Below are positions 42,982-51,123 of a DNA stretch of 64,000 nucleotides, one piece after another. Origin of the DNA: Cytophagales bacterium. GTDB lineage: Bacteria; Bacteroidota; Bacteroidia; Cytophagales; Spirosomataceae. Position 1 is the first letter of the stretch. Each line of letters opens with the position of its first letter. The position numbers and the translations under genes were made by a program. Below the pieces are notes generated by a model that saw only the letters and a list, made by a program, of their open reading frames with translations, did no database searches and was not told where the DNA came from. Location: positions 1 to 64,000 of the forward strand of contig JAAFJP010000027.1 of assembly GCA_013298125.1 (NCBI GenBank), in the 5' to 3' direction.

Positions 42982-43650
42982 TTACTTTATTGGATTCCCA
43001 TTCTTTAAACTCATTTTAGGAAATAACAACCCCGTTTTTTTACAATACTGAATATATTTTTCTCCAAAATGCTTTGTCAATAATTTCTCTTCCTGTGTAA
43101 TTCTATGCCAATACGTAAGAGTAATTAGTCCCAAACAGATTACAAAAACATTCCATGCTTCCAACCAAATAAGCGTTCCAATCATCGTACAAATAGCCCC
43201 TGTATAGCTTGGGTGTCGTATTTTACCATAAATGCCTACATCGACAATCTGATGTCCTTCCTTGATTTCGGTAATATTACTGAAATAATAAGCGAGTTTT
43301 TTGATAGCATAAATCCTCAAAGCCATTCCACCCCAAATCATTCCGAAGCCTACAATTGAGGAGGTACTGATTGAAAATTTATGAGTCGTTTTTAACGCCC
43401 ATTCAACCACGGCGAGGTTGTGGATGATAATTGCCATCCCCAAAATACCTAGCATAGAGTATTTATCATCTGGATTCAATAAATCAGATTTACTCATGGG
43501 AGGTTGCGTGCTAAACAATACAACGAGGGCTAAAATGACACCCCAAATCTGGATGTCATTGACAATAGAAGGATTCACGATAAACCCCGAACCAATTAAG
43601 ATTCCGATGGTTAAAATGATTGAAATGGAGGATTGAATTTTCTTTTTCAT
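42982..43650 (-). CDS. Isoprenylcysteine carboxyl methyltransferase (ICMT)-like integral membrane protein (222 aa)
   Basis: About six membrane helices are visible, and the C-terminal half carries the family signature: YGKIRHPSYTGA (the R-H-P motif), then EEKLLTKHFGEKYIQYCKKTGLLFP. ICMT/PEMT-like enzymes methylate small or lipid-linked substrates with S-adenosylmethionine in the membrane. Bacterial members usually have unknown substrates. It stands alone, ~100 bp upstream of the FeeM-like gene in the same direction, and could share a transcript with it. No feature shows what it methylates. Confidence 0.85.
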   Translation of the reverse strand: MKKKIQSSISIILTIGILIGSGFIVNPSIVNDIQIWGVILALVVLFSTQPPMSKSDLLNPDDKYSMLGILGMAIIIHNLAVVEWALKTTHKFSISTSSIVGFGMIWGGMALRIYAIKKLAYYFSNITEIKEGHQIVDVGIYGKIRHPSYTGAICTMIGTLIWLEAWNVFVICLGLITLTYWHRITQEEKLLTKHFGEKYIQYCKKTGLLFPKMSLKNGNPIK

Positions 43651-43721
43651 AAGAATTGACTTTTAAGTTCAATCCTTAATCGTTTTGGAAAATGGTAAAC
43701 TCATTTTTTTGAAAAAAAATA

Positions 43722-43759
43722 AAAAAGCCGCAACCTGACGAATCAGATTACGGCTTTTT
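43722..43759 (-). terminator. Terminator of the small secreted protein gene
   Basis: Read on the minus strand, AAAAAGCCGTAATCTGA and a complementary arm with two wobble positions enclose a 4-base loop and are followed by a T-run. It lies ~30 bases past the stop codon at 43789. Confidence 0.8.
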
Positions 43760-43788
43760 CATAGCATAGGTTAAAGAGTTTATTACTA

Positions 43789-44181
43789 TTATTGAACAGC
43801 AATTTGACGGCTTACTGTTGTGGGTTTAGTCGTTACCAAGTTTACTTCTTTTACTATGGTTTCATTACCTTTTGAAAACTCAAAGGTATATTTTCCATCC
43901 TCTAATTCACTCATGTCATACTTTGCATGATAGCTTTTATCTTTCTTACCTACATGGTCTGTTACTAAAATTTCTCCTTTTGAGTCCTTTAGAACAACGG
44001 TCAAATCCTTATCTGTTGATTTTTCAATTAACACGTTCATTTTCAATGAGTTCACACTCTGGTACATTCCAACATCAAAGGTTTTTGCTTTGGTTGGGTC
44101 GGCGTTTTTATCGCCTGCGTTAGAGATAAAAGAGAGGGCGGACAAAGCTGCGATTGCGAAAGTTTTTGCTAATGTTTTCAT
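43789..44181 (-). CDS. Small secreted protein, paralogue 1 (130 aa)
   Basis: Signal peptide MKTLAKTFAIAALSALSFISNAG, then a compact beta-rich domain: FDVGMYQSVNSLKMNVLIEKS, LTVVLKDSKGEIL, SYHAKYDMSELEDGKYTFEFSKGNETIVKEVNL. The pattern recalls DUF3244-type small secreted proteins and the Ig-like fold of T9SS C-terminal domains, but no passenger domain is attached. It is closely related to the upstream gene at 44353, a tandem duplication. Each has its own long 5' region and start. Function unknown; a periplasmic or extracellular role is inferred from the signal peptide. Confidence 0.82.
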   Translation of the reverse strand: MKTLAKTFAIAALSALSFISNAGDKNADPTKAKTFDVGMYQSVNSLKMNVLIEKSTDKDLTVVLKDSKGEILVTDHVGKKDKSYHAKYDMSELEDGKYTFEFSKGNETIVKEVNLVTTKPTTVSRQIAVQ

Positions 44182-44352
44182 TTTCTTATTTGTTTAGAAA
44201 TTGTTGTTTAAATTTTAAATAACGTTTAGAAATACTATTAAAATATTTGTGCCAAAATATTAAATAATTGGTAGTCAGTGATTTAGATATTTATTTTGAA
44301 AATAAGATTGTTCGTTTTTGATACAATCATTGTCCACTTGTGAACATTTTAC

Positions 44353-44745
44353 TTACTCAACCACAATCTGACGATTACTTTCAGTTGGTGTTTCAGTAGC
44401 TAAGTTCACTTCTTTTACAATTTTCTCGCCGCCTTTAATAAACTCAAAAGTATATTTTCCATCTTCCAAACCACTCAGGTCAAACTTACCATGATACTTC
44501 TTTGAATTCTTGCCGATTCTTTCCGAGTAAAGTTCCTCACCACTCTCATTTTTCAAAACAACTGTCAGATTAGCATCTGTATTTTTTTCAATCATAACGT
44601 TCATTTTCAACGTATTTATGGATTGATACATTCCTACTTCAAAAGTCTTTGATTTAGTAGGAGCAACGCCACGATTCGAAGCGTTTGAGATAAAAGTCAT
44701 GGCAGACAAAGCTGCAATTGCGAAAGTTTTTGCTAAATTTTTCAT
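44353..44745 (-). CDS. Small secreted protein, paralogue 2 (130 aa)
   Basis: Same length as paralogue 1 (43789-44181), which lies downstream on the same strand, with matching architecture: signal peptide MKNLAKTFAIAALSAMTFISNAS, then VGMYQSINTLKMNVMIEKN, LTVVLKNESGEEL, LSGLEDGKYTFEFIKGGEKIVKEVNL, and a similar end (SNRQIVVE against SRQIAVQ). The two diverge mostly in charged surface positions and in the segment after the cleavage site. The 171-bp gap between them is AT-rich and probably holds a promoter for the downstream copy. No domain name beyond DUF3244-like can be supported. Confidence 0.82.
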   Translation of the reverse strand: MKNLAKTFAIAALSAMTFISNASNRGVAPTKSKTFEVGMYQSINTLKMNVMIEKNTDANLTVVLKNESGEELYSERIGKNSKKYHGKFDLSGLEDGKYTFEFIKGGEKIVKEVNLATETPTESNRQIVVE

Positions 44746-45379
44746 TTTTTTATTTGTTTAGAATGTTTTTTGTTAAATTTTTTTGTTTAGATAAATTATA
44801 ATTTTTCACAGATAGGTTAAATTTATTTTATTTTGTTAAATAGGTTTAATTAATTGATTTATAGTTGTTTATGATTTTAAATGTTTAGAGAAATTATTTT
44901 TTAAAATTATTAGATTTAGTATTATTTCGTGATTTTAGATTTAGTATTAATGTTGTTTAGAGCTTTGTTGTTCCGTTTTGTTGAGTCAAAGTTACGTGTT
45001 AAAACCAGTACCATGCAATACATATTAGCTAATCGGTCATTTTACTTGATTGAATGGTAAAATTTCGGGACATTGAGCTGATTTTAACGATGAGTGGTAG
45101 GGTAAATTTGATGAATGGTAAACGAATTTTGAAGACTTTTTCATCAAGTTCAAATAAGAGATGCAGGGGCAGAGAGATAAGTTGCATGGAAGATTGAGAA
45201 AAATTAGAATATTTAATTTTCATCCTCTTATTTTGTAAAAGGTATCCAGTAAAATTTAGTAGGCAGTAAAACAAACATAATAATTATTCCATTTCAGATG
45301 AAGTAAAAAATGATACCAAATCCAGCCCACTGCAAACTTTATACTGCCTACTACTAATACTCAATCAAAAACTATTCAT
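44746..45379. other. 634-bp AT-rich intergenic region
   Basis: Highly AT-rich, with repeated TTTAG/TTAGAT words (44870-44960), lying between divergent genes and so holding both promoter regions. An 81-codon frame on the minus strand (45029-45274) has a non-protein-like composition and is not accepted as a gene. No hairpin strong enough to name was seen. Confidence 0.5.
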
Positions 45380-46510
45380 ATGTCCCATCAATCTCTAATC
45401 CTAACTCAGAAGGCAGGTAAAGATTTATCAAAACTTCAAAAGCAATTTAATGCTAATGTAAAGAAAATCAATGAGTTAAAACAACAGTTAAAGGACGATG
45501 AAGCCGCTTTGAGACTGATTGTTACCAAGATTCAAGCTGAGATTATCCCCGTTGAGCAAAAGCATTTTGAGAAAATTACGGAATTGGTGTATGTTTTCGA
45601 TAAACACCATGATGATTCGTTTTTCAAGAAAAAAGAAAAAGCCAAGATTGCGGATTTCATCATTAATAAATCCCAAGAGCTGATTGAAGGCACGGGAAAT
45701 GAAGAATTGAAAGCCCTTTATGATAAATATGCCGATGAATCTTTTGACGAAATGAATGCCGAGGCAGAAGGTTTGACGGCTGATTTGATGAAAAATATGA
45801 TGTCGTCAATGTTTGGCGTAGAGTTTGACGACGACGCAGACGTGAGCGACCCGCACAAGATGCAGGAGTATATGGCGAGAAAAATGGAGGAAAAACAAGC
45901 CGAGGTAGAAGCCAAAAAAGCAAAGAAAAAGAAAACGGATAAGCAAATCGAGAAAGAGGAAAAAATAAAGGAAGAAGCCAAGAACATCAGCAAAGCCGCC
46001 CGCAGTATTTATACCGACTTAGTAAAAGCCTTCCACCCCGACCGTGAACGTGACGAAACCGAACGTGACCGCAAGACCGAAATCATGAAGCGGGTTACAC
46101 AGGCGTATGAGAAAGATGATTTATTTGAATTGTTAAGATTAAAAATAGAACTACAAGGCTCTGATATTGAATCACTTACGATGGCGGATGAGCAATTGAA
46201 GTATTACAATAAAATCTTGAAAGAACAAGTCAGAGAGTTAGAAGAAGCCCTTTGGCAACTACGTATGCAAGGTTCTGGACCGATGGGAGGCGAAGATTTA
46301 TTATCGAGATTTGGCGGTGATGAAAAGACCATGAAGGCAAAAATCACTCGTCAAGTTAATAAGTTGAAAAACAATATCAAGATGGTTGAGCAAGATATTA
46401 TTGCCCTCGGAGTCAAAGAAAATATGCGGAGATTCTTGAAAGATTATCAAATCCAAAGCGATTTTGATGATGATTTTATAAACTTTTTACCACCTGGATT
46501 TTTTAGGTAA
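45380..46510 (+). CDS. J-domain (DnaJ-like) coiled-coil protein (376 aa)
   Basis: Residues 1-70 and ~160-205 are charged coiled coils (KNMMSSMFGVEFDDDADV lies between them; KKAKKKKTDKQIEKEEK is strongly basic). A J-domain core follows: ARSIYTDLVKAFHPDRERD with the HPD motif at ~219-221, then TEIMKRVTQAYEKDDLFELLRLKIEL. The HPD motif stimulates the ATPase of DnaK/Hsp70 partners. The rest is coiled coil with a short Gly-rich break (GSGPMGGEDLLSRFGG). This arrangement, a J domain embedded in coiled coil without DnaJ zinc fingers, is common for stand-alone hypothetical proteins of this phylum. It is a cytoplasmic, single-gene unit; client unknown. Confidence 0.82.
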   Translation: MSHQSLILTQKAGKDLSKLQKQFNANVKKINELKQQLKDDEAALRLIVTKIQAEIIPVEQKHFEKITELVYVFDKHHDDSFFKKKEKAKIADFIINKSQELIEGTGNEELKALYDKYADESFDEMNAEAEGLTADLMKNMMSSMFGVEFDDDADVSDPHKMQEYMARKMEEKQAEVEAKKAKKKKTDKQIEKEEKIKEEAKNISKAARSIYTDLVKAFHPDRERDETERDRKTEIMKRVTQAYEKDDLFELLRLKIELQGSDIESLTMADEQLKYYNKILKEQVRELEEALWQLRMQGSGPMGGEDLLSRFGGDEKTMKAKITRQVNKLKNNIKMVEQDIIALGVKENMRRFLKDYQIQSDFDDDFINFLPPGFFR

Positions 46511-46540
46511 AAGTAAAATTATAGCTTACTATTTTTCTCT

Positions 46541-46634
46541 AATCTGCGGAATCTATCCATTTTAGTATAGATTCCGCAGATTTTCTTTTGATAATCTGCG
46601 GAATGTACCTCAAAATACATACATTCCGCAGATT
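46541..46634. terminator. Two consecutive hairpins sharing AATCTGCGGAAT arms
   Basis: Hairpin 1 has arms 46541-46556 and 46567-46582 (16 bp), hairpin 2 arms 46593-46607 and 46620-46634 (15 bp). All four arms carry AATCTGCGGAAT or its complement, so alternative pairings are possible. It lies 31 bases after the J-domain gene and may end its transcript. Confidence 0.65.
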
Positions 46635-46662
46635 ATAAGAAATTTCATTCTACATTAAAGTC

Positions 46663-46695
46663 AAAAAAGCCATCTCAGCTTCCTGAAATGGCTTT
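46663..46695 (-). terminator. Rho-independent terminator of the 46701-47722 gene pair
   Basis: On the minus strand, AAAGCCATTTCAG-GAAG-CTGAGATGGCTTT has one mismatch in a 13-bp stem and is followed by TTTT. It starts six bases past the stop codon at 46701. Confidence 0.8.
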
Positions 46696-46700
46696 GTACT

Positions 46701-47240
46701 CTAATAATTTAACCTCAACTCTCTTCTAATAATCATTGCTTGCAATTCAAGTTTACAATGAGTTCTTAATCTTTTTGCTCTTTTGTGTCCGAGAGTTTCC
46801 TTGTAGTTTTCAAATGTCACAAGAGTTTCTTTGTAAGTATATCTAAAAATAGAATGAGCATAATTACAAGCAATTGGGTCGTGAAGAAGTTGAATAAGAA
46901 CTTTTACATTTTCTTCATTTATAAATTCTTTAAATTCTTTTGTATAATTAGAATCCGAATGTAACTCTTTGATTTTCAATACAATAATATCATAATTGTA
47001 TTTTTCAAAATCTTTGTTCTTATCCGTATTCCATAAAACATCTGTTGAAATAGACAGTGGAACATCAGATTTTCCTTGTCTATTATGGGAAATTTCGGTC
47101 AATGATATTTCTTGATATGGAAGGTCGATTTCTGGTTTACATCGCCAATAAAGTTCTTCTTCAATGAAAAATTCTTCTAATGCTGGTCTCTCTTTTGTAT
47201 GTAATCTTTCTGGAATGTGTGGTAGGTCGCAAGTATTCAC
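46701..47240 (-). CDS. Hypothetical protein (179 aa)
   Basis: No family was recognised. It is a soluble protein of mixed composition with no signal peptide or membrane segment. Visible features are an acidic N-terminal part (RPALEEFFIEEELYWRCKPEID), a middle segment (YNYDIIVLKIKELHSDS) and a helical, basic C-terminus (TLGHKRAKRLRTHCKLELQAMIIRRELRL). It lies 8 bp after the gene at 47249 on the same strand and before a strong terminator, so the two form one transcript. A joint role, for example a two-protein complex, is possible but unproved. Confidence 0.65.
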   Translation of the reverse strand: MNTCDLPHIPERLHTKERPALEEFFIEEELYWRCKPEIDLPYQEISLTEISHNRQGKSDVPLSISTDVLWNTDKNKDFEKYNYDIIVLKIKELHSDSNYTKEFKEFINEENVKVLIQLLHDPIACNYAHSIFRYTYKETLVTFENYKETLGHKRAKRLRTHCKLELQAMIIRRELRLNY

Positions 47241-47248
47241 TATTAAAT

Positions 47249-47722
47249 TTACTTGGAAAAGAATTTGTAAGTAATGCTTTCAATATCTGGATTTGCGTTC
47301 TCAAAAAAAACGGTTTCAAGCCCATTTTTATAACCCGTAAAGTTGTAAAAACCGTCTCCATCTTCATCAACGGCAATCATTGAAATCCCATCCAACGATT
47401 TACGATAAATACAAATTTCATCGTCTTTTGATTTGGCACATTGAATTATGGATAAATCCGGATGGATTTGTTCTGTCAAGTCTCTAAACATTTCAAAAAA
47501 ACTCAAAATCATTGCTTTTTGCTTTTTAGTAACCTTTGGCTGACTCATTGCCTGTGTATAGGCACTATCAAGATAACTGGATTTGAATAAAGTGTGGTTT
47601 TCTGATTCAGTTTTATTCAAAAAATTATCTTCCAATAACGCAGTTCCATTCACTGAGTTTTTCGGTGAATTAGACTTTGTTCTTGATTTTAGCGAAGGTG
47701 AGTTATGTGTTCTAAGATTCAT
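47249..47722 (-). CDS. Hypothetical protein (157 aa)
   Basis: First gene of a two-gene unit with the 179-aa protein (8-bp gap). The first ~45 residues are Ser/Asn-rich and likely disordered (LRTHNSPSLKSRTKSNSPKNS). The rest appears folded: KKQKAMILSFFEMFRDLTEQIHPDLSIIQCAKSKDDEICIYRKSLDGISMIAVDEDGDGFYNFTGYKNG. The DEDGDGFYN piece resembles a single Ca-type loop but could be a surface turn. No family was recognised; no signal peptide or membrane helix is present. Confidence 0.65.
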   Translation of the reverse strand: MNLRTHNSPSLKSRTKSNSPKNSVNGTALLEDNFLNKTESENHTLFKSSYLDSAYTQAMSQPKVTKKQKAMILSFFEMFRDLTEQIHPDLSIIQCAKSKDDEICIYRKSLDGISMIAVDEDGDGFYNFTGYKNGLETVFFENANPDIESITYKFFSK

Positions 47723-47852
47723 AATGAATGATTTTACAGTTTTCTATTAAATTTTCAATATGTTCGCAAAATTTATGCTACCAAATTACACTATTAAAAC
47801 GAAAACATTATCATAAATTTTCTCAATTTTATGACAAATTATTATAGTAAAA

Positions 47853-50800
47853 TCAAACCACCTCCAAAACCTCCTCAGCCTTCACCGCCCCGCCCTGCAC
47901 TTTCAAATCTCTTGACATATAACTATACACCGCAGGAATGATATAAAGCGTTAAGGATGTGGCAAATAGCATCCCGCCCACTACGGCAATTCCCATCGAA
48001 ACTCTACTTTGTGAACCTGCCCCTAATGCCAAGGCTATTGGTAAAATACCCAAAATCGTACAAAGTGAGGTCATCAAAATAGGTCTAAAACGAGCAACAG
48101 CTGCCTCTTTTGCGGCTTGCATGGTGTTGCTTCCTGCTTCTTTTCGTTGGTTGGCGAATTCTACAATCAGGATTCCGTTTTTGGTTACTAATCCAATCAA
48201 AACGATGATTCCGATTTGTGAGAAAATATTTAAGGTCTGACTAAAATCCCATAAAGAAAGTAATGCCCCTGCAACCGCCAAAGGTACGGTTAAAAGGATA
48301 ATCAGTGGGTCAATAAAACTCTCAAATTGTGCCGAGAGGATCAAGTAAATCAGAATTAAAGCCAAAGCAAATGCAAAGACTAATGATGATGAAGACTCTT
48401 TAAATTCCTTTGATTGTCCATCGTAAGCCGTTGAAAATGAGTTATCTAAGGTTTCTTTGGCAATTTTGTCCATCTCATCCAATGCCTCACCCAAGGTTAC
48501 GCCCTTCGCCGCTTGTGCCTGCACGGTGGCAGCTACGTAACGGTTGTATCTGAACAATTGTGGCGGCGTACTTTGCTCCGTAATTTTCACTAAATTATCC
48601 AATTGTATCAAACTCCCCATATTACTTTTCACATACAAAGAGCGTAAATCTGAAACATCATTTCTTTCTGGACGGTCAATTTGCCCGATGATTTGGTATT
48701 GTTTTCCATTCATCAAAAAATACCCAAAACGCCTTCCCGAAAGCCCTAATTGCAGCGTTTGGGCAACGTCTTGAATCGAAACGCCTAAATTTTGTGCTTT
48801 TTCTCGATCAATTTCTAATCGCAGTTCTGGTTTGGTAAATTTTAAATTAACGTCCGCCACTTCAAATTTTGACGATTCACGCACTTTCGCCATAAACTCT
48901 GGAATGGTCTTTTTGAGTTTTTCAAAATTTGGTGCTTGAATGACAAATTGTATAGGTAATCCTGCCCCCGAACGTTGCCCTGTTTGAATCGTTGGCTCTT
49001 GTACTACAAACATTTTTGCCCCTGTATATTTTTTTAGTTTTGGTTGAAGTTCCTCTACAATTGCCTGTTGAGCTCTCCGATTAGTATCATTCAAAACCAC
49101 CCGAACAGCTCCCGTATTTGCCGCTCCATTTCCAAAAGGTGGTGAAGTAATCGTGATAACGCCTCGACGTTCTTTATCGGATATTTCTTTCATCATAAAC
49201 CGTCCCAATTCGTCCGTAATGCCCAACATATAGTCAAAAGTAACGCCTTCTGGACCTGTTACCGAAACCCTAAAACCGCCTCTATCTTCCATAGGAGCTA
49301 ATTCTGATGGGATTGCCTCGAATTTGAACATTGCATAAATAATCCCGATAAAAGTTACCATCAACACCCAAGCAAACCAACGAATCCGAAGAAAGCCCGC
49401 CAATGAATTTTCGTAAGCACGAGTTAATCCTTGAAAAAATGGTTCAGTAACCCGATAAAACCAGGGCTTATGATGTCCACCTTTCAAGAGTTTTGAACTC
49501 AACATCGGAGTCAAAGTCAGCGATACAAAGGCAGAAATAATCACTGAACCAGCCACCACAATTCCGAATTCTCGAAATAATCTTCCTGTGATTCCTTGTA
49601 AGAAAATAACGGGCAAAAACACGGCAGCAAGCGTAACCGTTGTGGAAATAACTGCAAAATAAATCTCTTTTGAACCTTCCAAAGATGCTTCCCAAGGCGA
49701 CATTCCTTCTTCAATTTTGGCAAAAATATTTTCTAAAACCACAATGGCATCATCCACCACAAGACCAATTGAAAGTACAATTCCTAAAAGTGAAAGCACA
49801 TTAATCGAAAAATCCATGATGTACATGATGAAAAATACGCCAATCAATGAAACTGGAATGGCAGTCAATGGAATCAATGTTGAACGCCAATCTCTCAGAA
49901 AAAGGAAAATAATCAAAGCCACCAAAGCAATAGCGATGAAGATAGTTTCCTCAACTTCCGTGATAGAACGCCTCACGTATTGGGTATAATCCAAGCCCAA
50001 AGTGATTTCAATATCATCAGGAATAGTCGTTTTTATTTGAACTAATTTCTTCTTAATATCATCCACAATCTGAATCTGATTTGCCCCTGGCTGTGGAATT
50101 ACTGCCACCGCCACCATCGGCACCATATCCCGCTTGAAAAAAGTTTTTTCGTTCTCAGGAGCTAATTCTGCAAACCCTACATCGCTGAATTTCACCACTT
50201 TATCTCCTTCTTCTCTCAAAATCAAATTATCAAAATCCTGTGGAGTTGTCAGCCTTCCTTGCGTACGCACGGTCAATTCAGTCATTGCTCCCTCAATACT
50301 TCCAGAGGGTAATTCAATATTTTGCTTAGTCAAAGCATTGACAATATCAGGAGCTGTCAGGCGGAAAGAAGATAATTTCACGGGGTCAATTCTCAGACGC
50401 ATGGCGTACTTTTTCTCTCCCCAAATCTGCACGGAACTCACACCCGTAATGGTCTGAAATTTCTCTTTGATATTTCGAGTTACGATTTCATTCAAATCTA
50501 ACAAATCTCTTTTGGCAGATTTTACGTTGATAAAATAAATCGGGTTTGAATCCGCATCGGCTTTGGCAACCACGGGCGGGTCCACATCTTTGGGCAAATT
50601 TGCCAAAGAGCGAGCCACACGGTCACGCACATCATTGGCAGCATCTTCAATATCAACCGATAAATTGAACTCAACTGAAATCGTCGAGCGACCATCACGG
50701 CTGGTTGAAGTGAGCGTACGAATCCCCGCAATACCATTGATAGATTCCTCCAAAGGTTCAGTAATTTGCGACTCAATAATGTCCGCATTTGCCCCCGTGT

Positions 50801-50954
50801 AGTTAGTTTGCACCGTTACCACAGGCGGGTCCACACTCGGGAACTCCCTGATTCCCAGATAAGTATAGCCAATTACTCCAAAAAGAATAATCAGAATCGA
50901 CATCACCACCGCCAAGACAGGGCGTTTGATAGAAGTTTCAGAAATTGATGCCAT
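47853..50954 (-). CDS. RND (HAE1/AcrB-type) multidrug efflux permease (1033 aa)
   Basis: The start is placed at the ATG at 50954 (MASISETSIKRPVLAVVMSIL); a longer GTG frame to 51005 would run into a palindromic repeat. The protein is of full family length with twelve predicted membrane helices and two large periplasmic loops. Typical motifs include YTGANADIIESQITEPLEE near the N-terminus, IDIEDA-type loop sequence, VDDAIVVLENI carrying the paired Asp of the proton relay in TM4, and RFRPILMTSLCTILGILPIAL near the C-terminus. It works with the adaptor gene directly upstream; a TolC-like outer-membrane channel is not in the window, so it must use one encoded elsewhere. A 112-bp palindrome separates it from the adaptor gene. 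Confidence 0.95.
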   Translation of the reverse strand: MASISETSIKRPVLAVVMSILIILFGVIGYTYLGIREFPSVDPPVVTVQTNYTGANADIIESQITEPLEESINGIAGIRTLTSTSRDGRSTISVEFNLSVDIEDAANDVRDRVARSLANLPKDVDPPVVAKADADSNPIYFINVKSAKRDLLDLNEIVTRNIKEKFQTITGVSSVQIWGEKKYAMRLRIDPVKLSSFRLTAPDIVNALTKQNIELPSGSIEGAMTELTVRTQGRLTTPQDFDNLILREEGDKVVKFSDVGFAELAPENEKTFFKRDMVPMVAVAVIPQPGANQIQIVDDIKKKLVQIKTTIPDDIEITLGLDYTQYVRRSITEVEETIFIAIALVALIIFLFLRDWRSTLIPLTAIPVSLIGVFFIMYIMDFSINVLSLLGIVLSIGLVVDDAIVVLENIFAKIEEGMSPWEASLEGSKEIYFAVISTTVTLAAVFLPVIFLQGITGRLFREFGIVVAGSVIISAFVSLTLTPMLSSKLLKGGHHKPWFYRVTEPFFQGLTRAYENSLAGFLRIRWFAWVLMVTFIGIIYAMFKFEAIPSELAPMEDRGGFRVSVTGPEGVTFDYMLGITDELGRFMMKEISDKERRGVITITSPPFGNGAANTGAVRVVLNDTNRRAQQAIVEELQPKLKKYTGAKMFVVQEPTIQTGQRSGAGLPIQFVIQAPNFEKLKKTIPEFMAKVRESSKFEVADVNLKFTKPELRLEIDREKAQNLGVSIQDVAQTLQLGLSGRRFGYFLMNGKQYQIIGQIDRPERNDVSDLRSLYVKSNMGSLIQLDNLVKITEQSTPPQLFRYNRYVAATVQAQAAKGVTLGEALDEMDKIAKETLDNSFSTAYDGQSKEFKESSSSLVFAFALALILIYLILSAQFESFIDPLIILLTVPLAVAGALLSLWDFSQTLNIFSQIGIIVLIGLVTKNGILIVEFANQRKEAGSNTMQAAKEAAVARFRPILMTSLCTILGILPIALALGAGSQSRVSMGIAVVGGMLFATSLTLYIIPAVYSYMSRDLKVQGGAVKAEEVLEVV

Positions 50955-50999
50955 AGTTTTGTTGATATTTTTGAAAATGTTAGGAACTATGTACGAAAA

Positions 51000-51111
51000 C
51001 CTCACCCGAGCGTCGGTCGCCCCGACCCCTCTCCCGTGGAGAGGGGAGCAAACGAACGAATACTCCCCTCTCCACGGGAGAGGGGTCGGGGCGACCGACG
51101 CTCGGGTGAGG
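51000..51111. repeat. Long perfect-type palindrome between adaptor and permease genes
   Basis: Outer arms CCTCACCCGAGCGTCGGTCG and its near-exact complement, plus inner CCCCTCTCC/GGAGAGGGG arms, make nested inverted repeats over 112 bp. It is a full copy of the dispersed element at 23410-23493, with an extra GAGCGTCGGTCG segment inside each arm. Confidence 0.9.
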
Positions 51112-51123
51112 TCTTTATTTTAC

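Noticed and set aside
45029-45274. 81-codon minus-strand frame in the AT-rich intergenic region
   Set aside because: Composition follows local AT bias, there is no start context, no family resemblance, and it lies over the expected promoter region.
47180-47383. Plus-strand 67-codon frame opposite the 46701-47722 gene pair
   Set aside because: It lies opposite two better-supported overlapping-strand genes and has the hydrophobic composition typical of antisense frames.
50955-51005. N-terminal extension of the RND permease from a GTG start
   Set aside because: It would translate part of the dispersed palindrome; the ATG at 50954 gives the normal family N-terminus.
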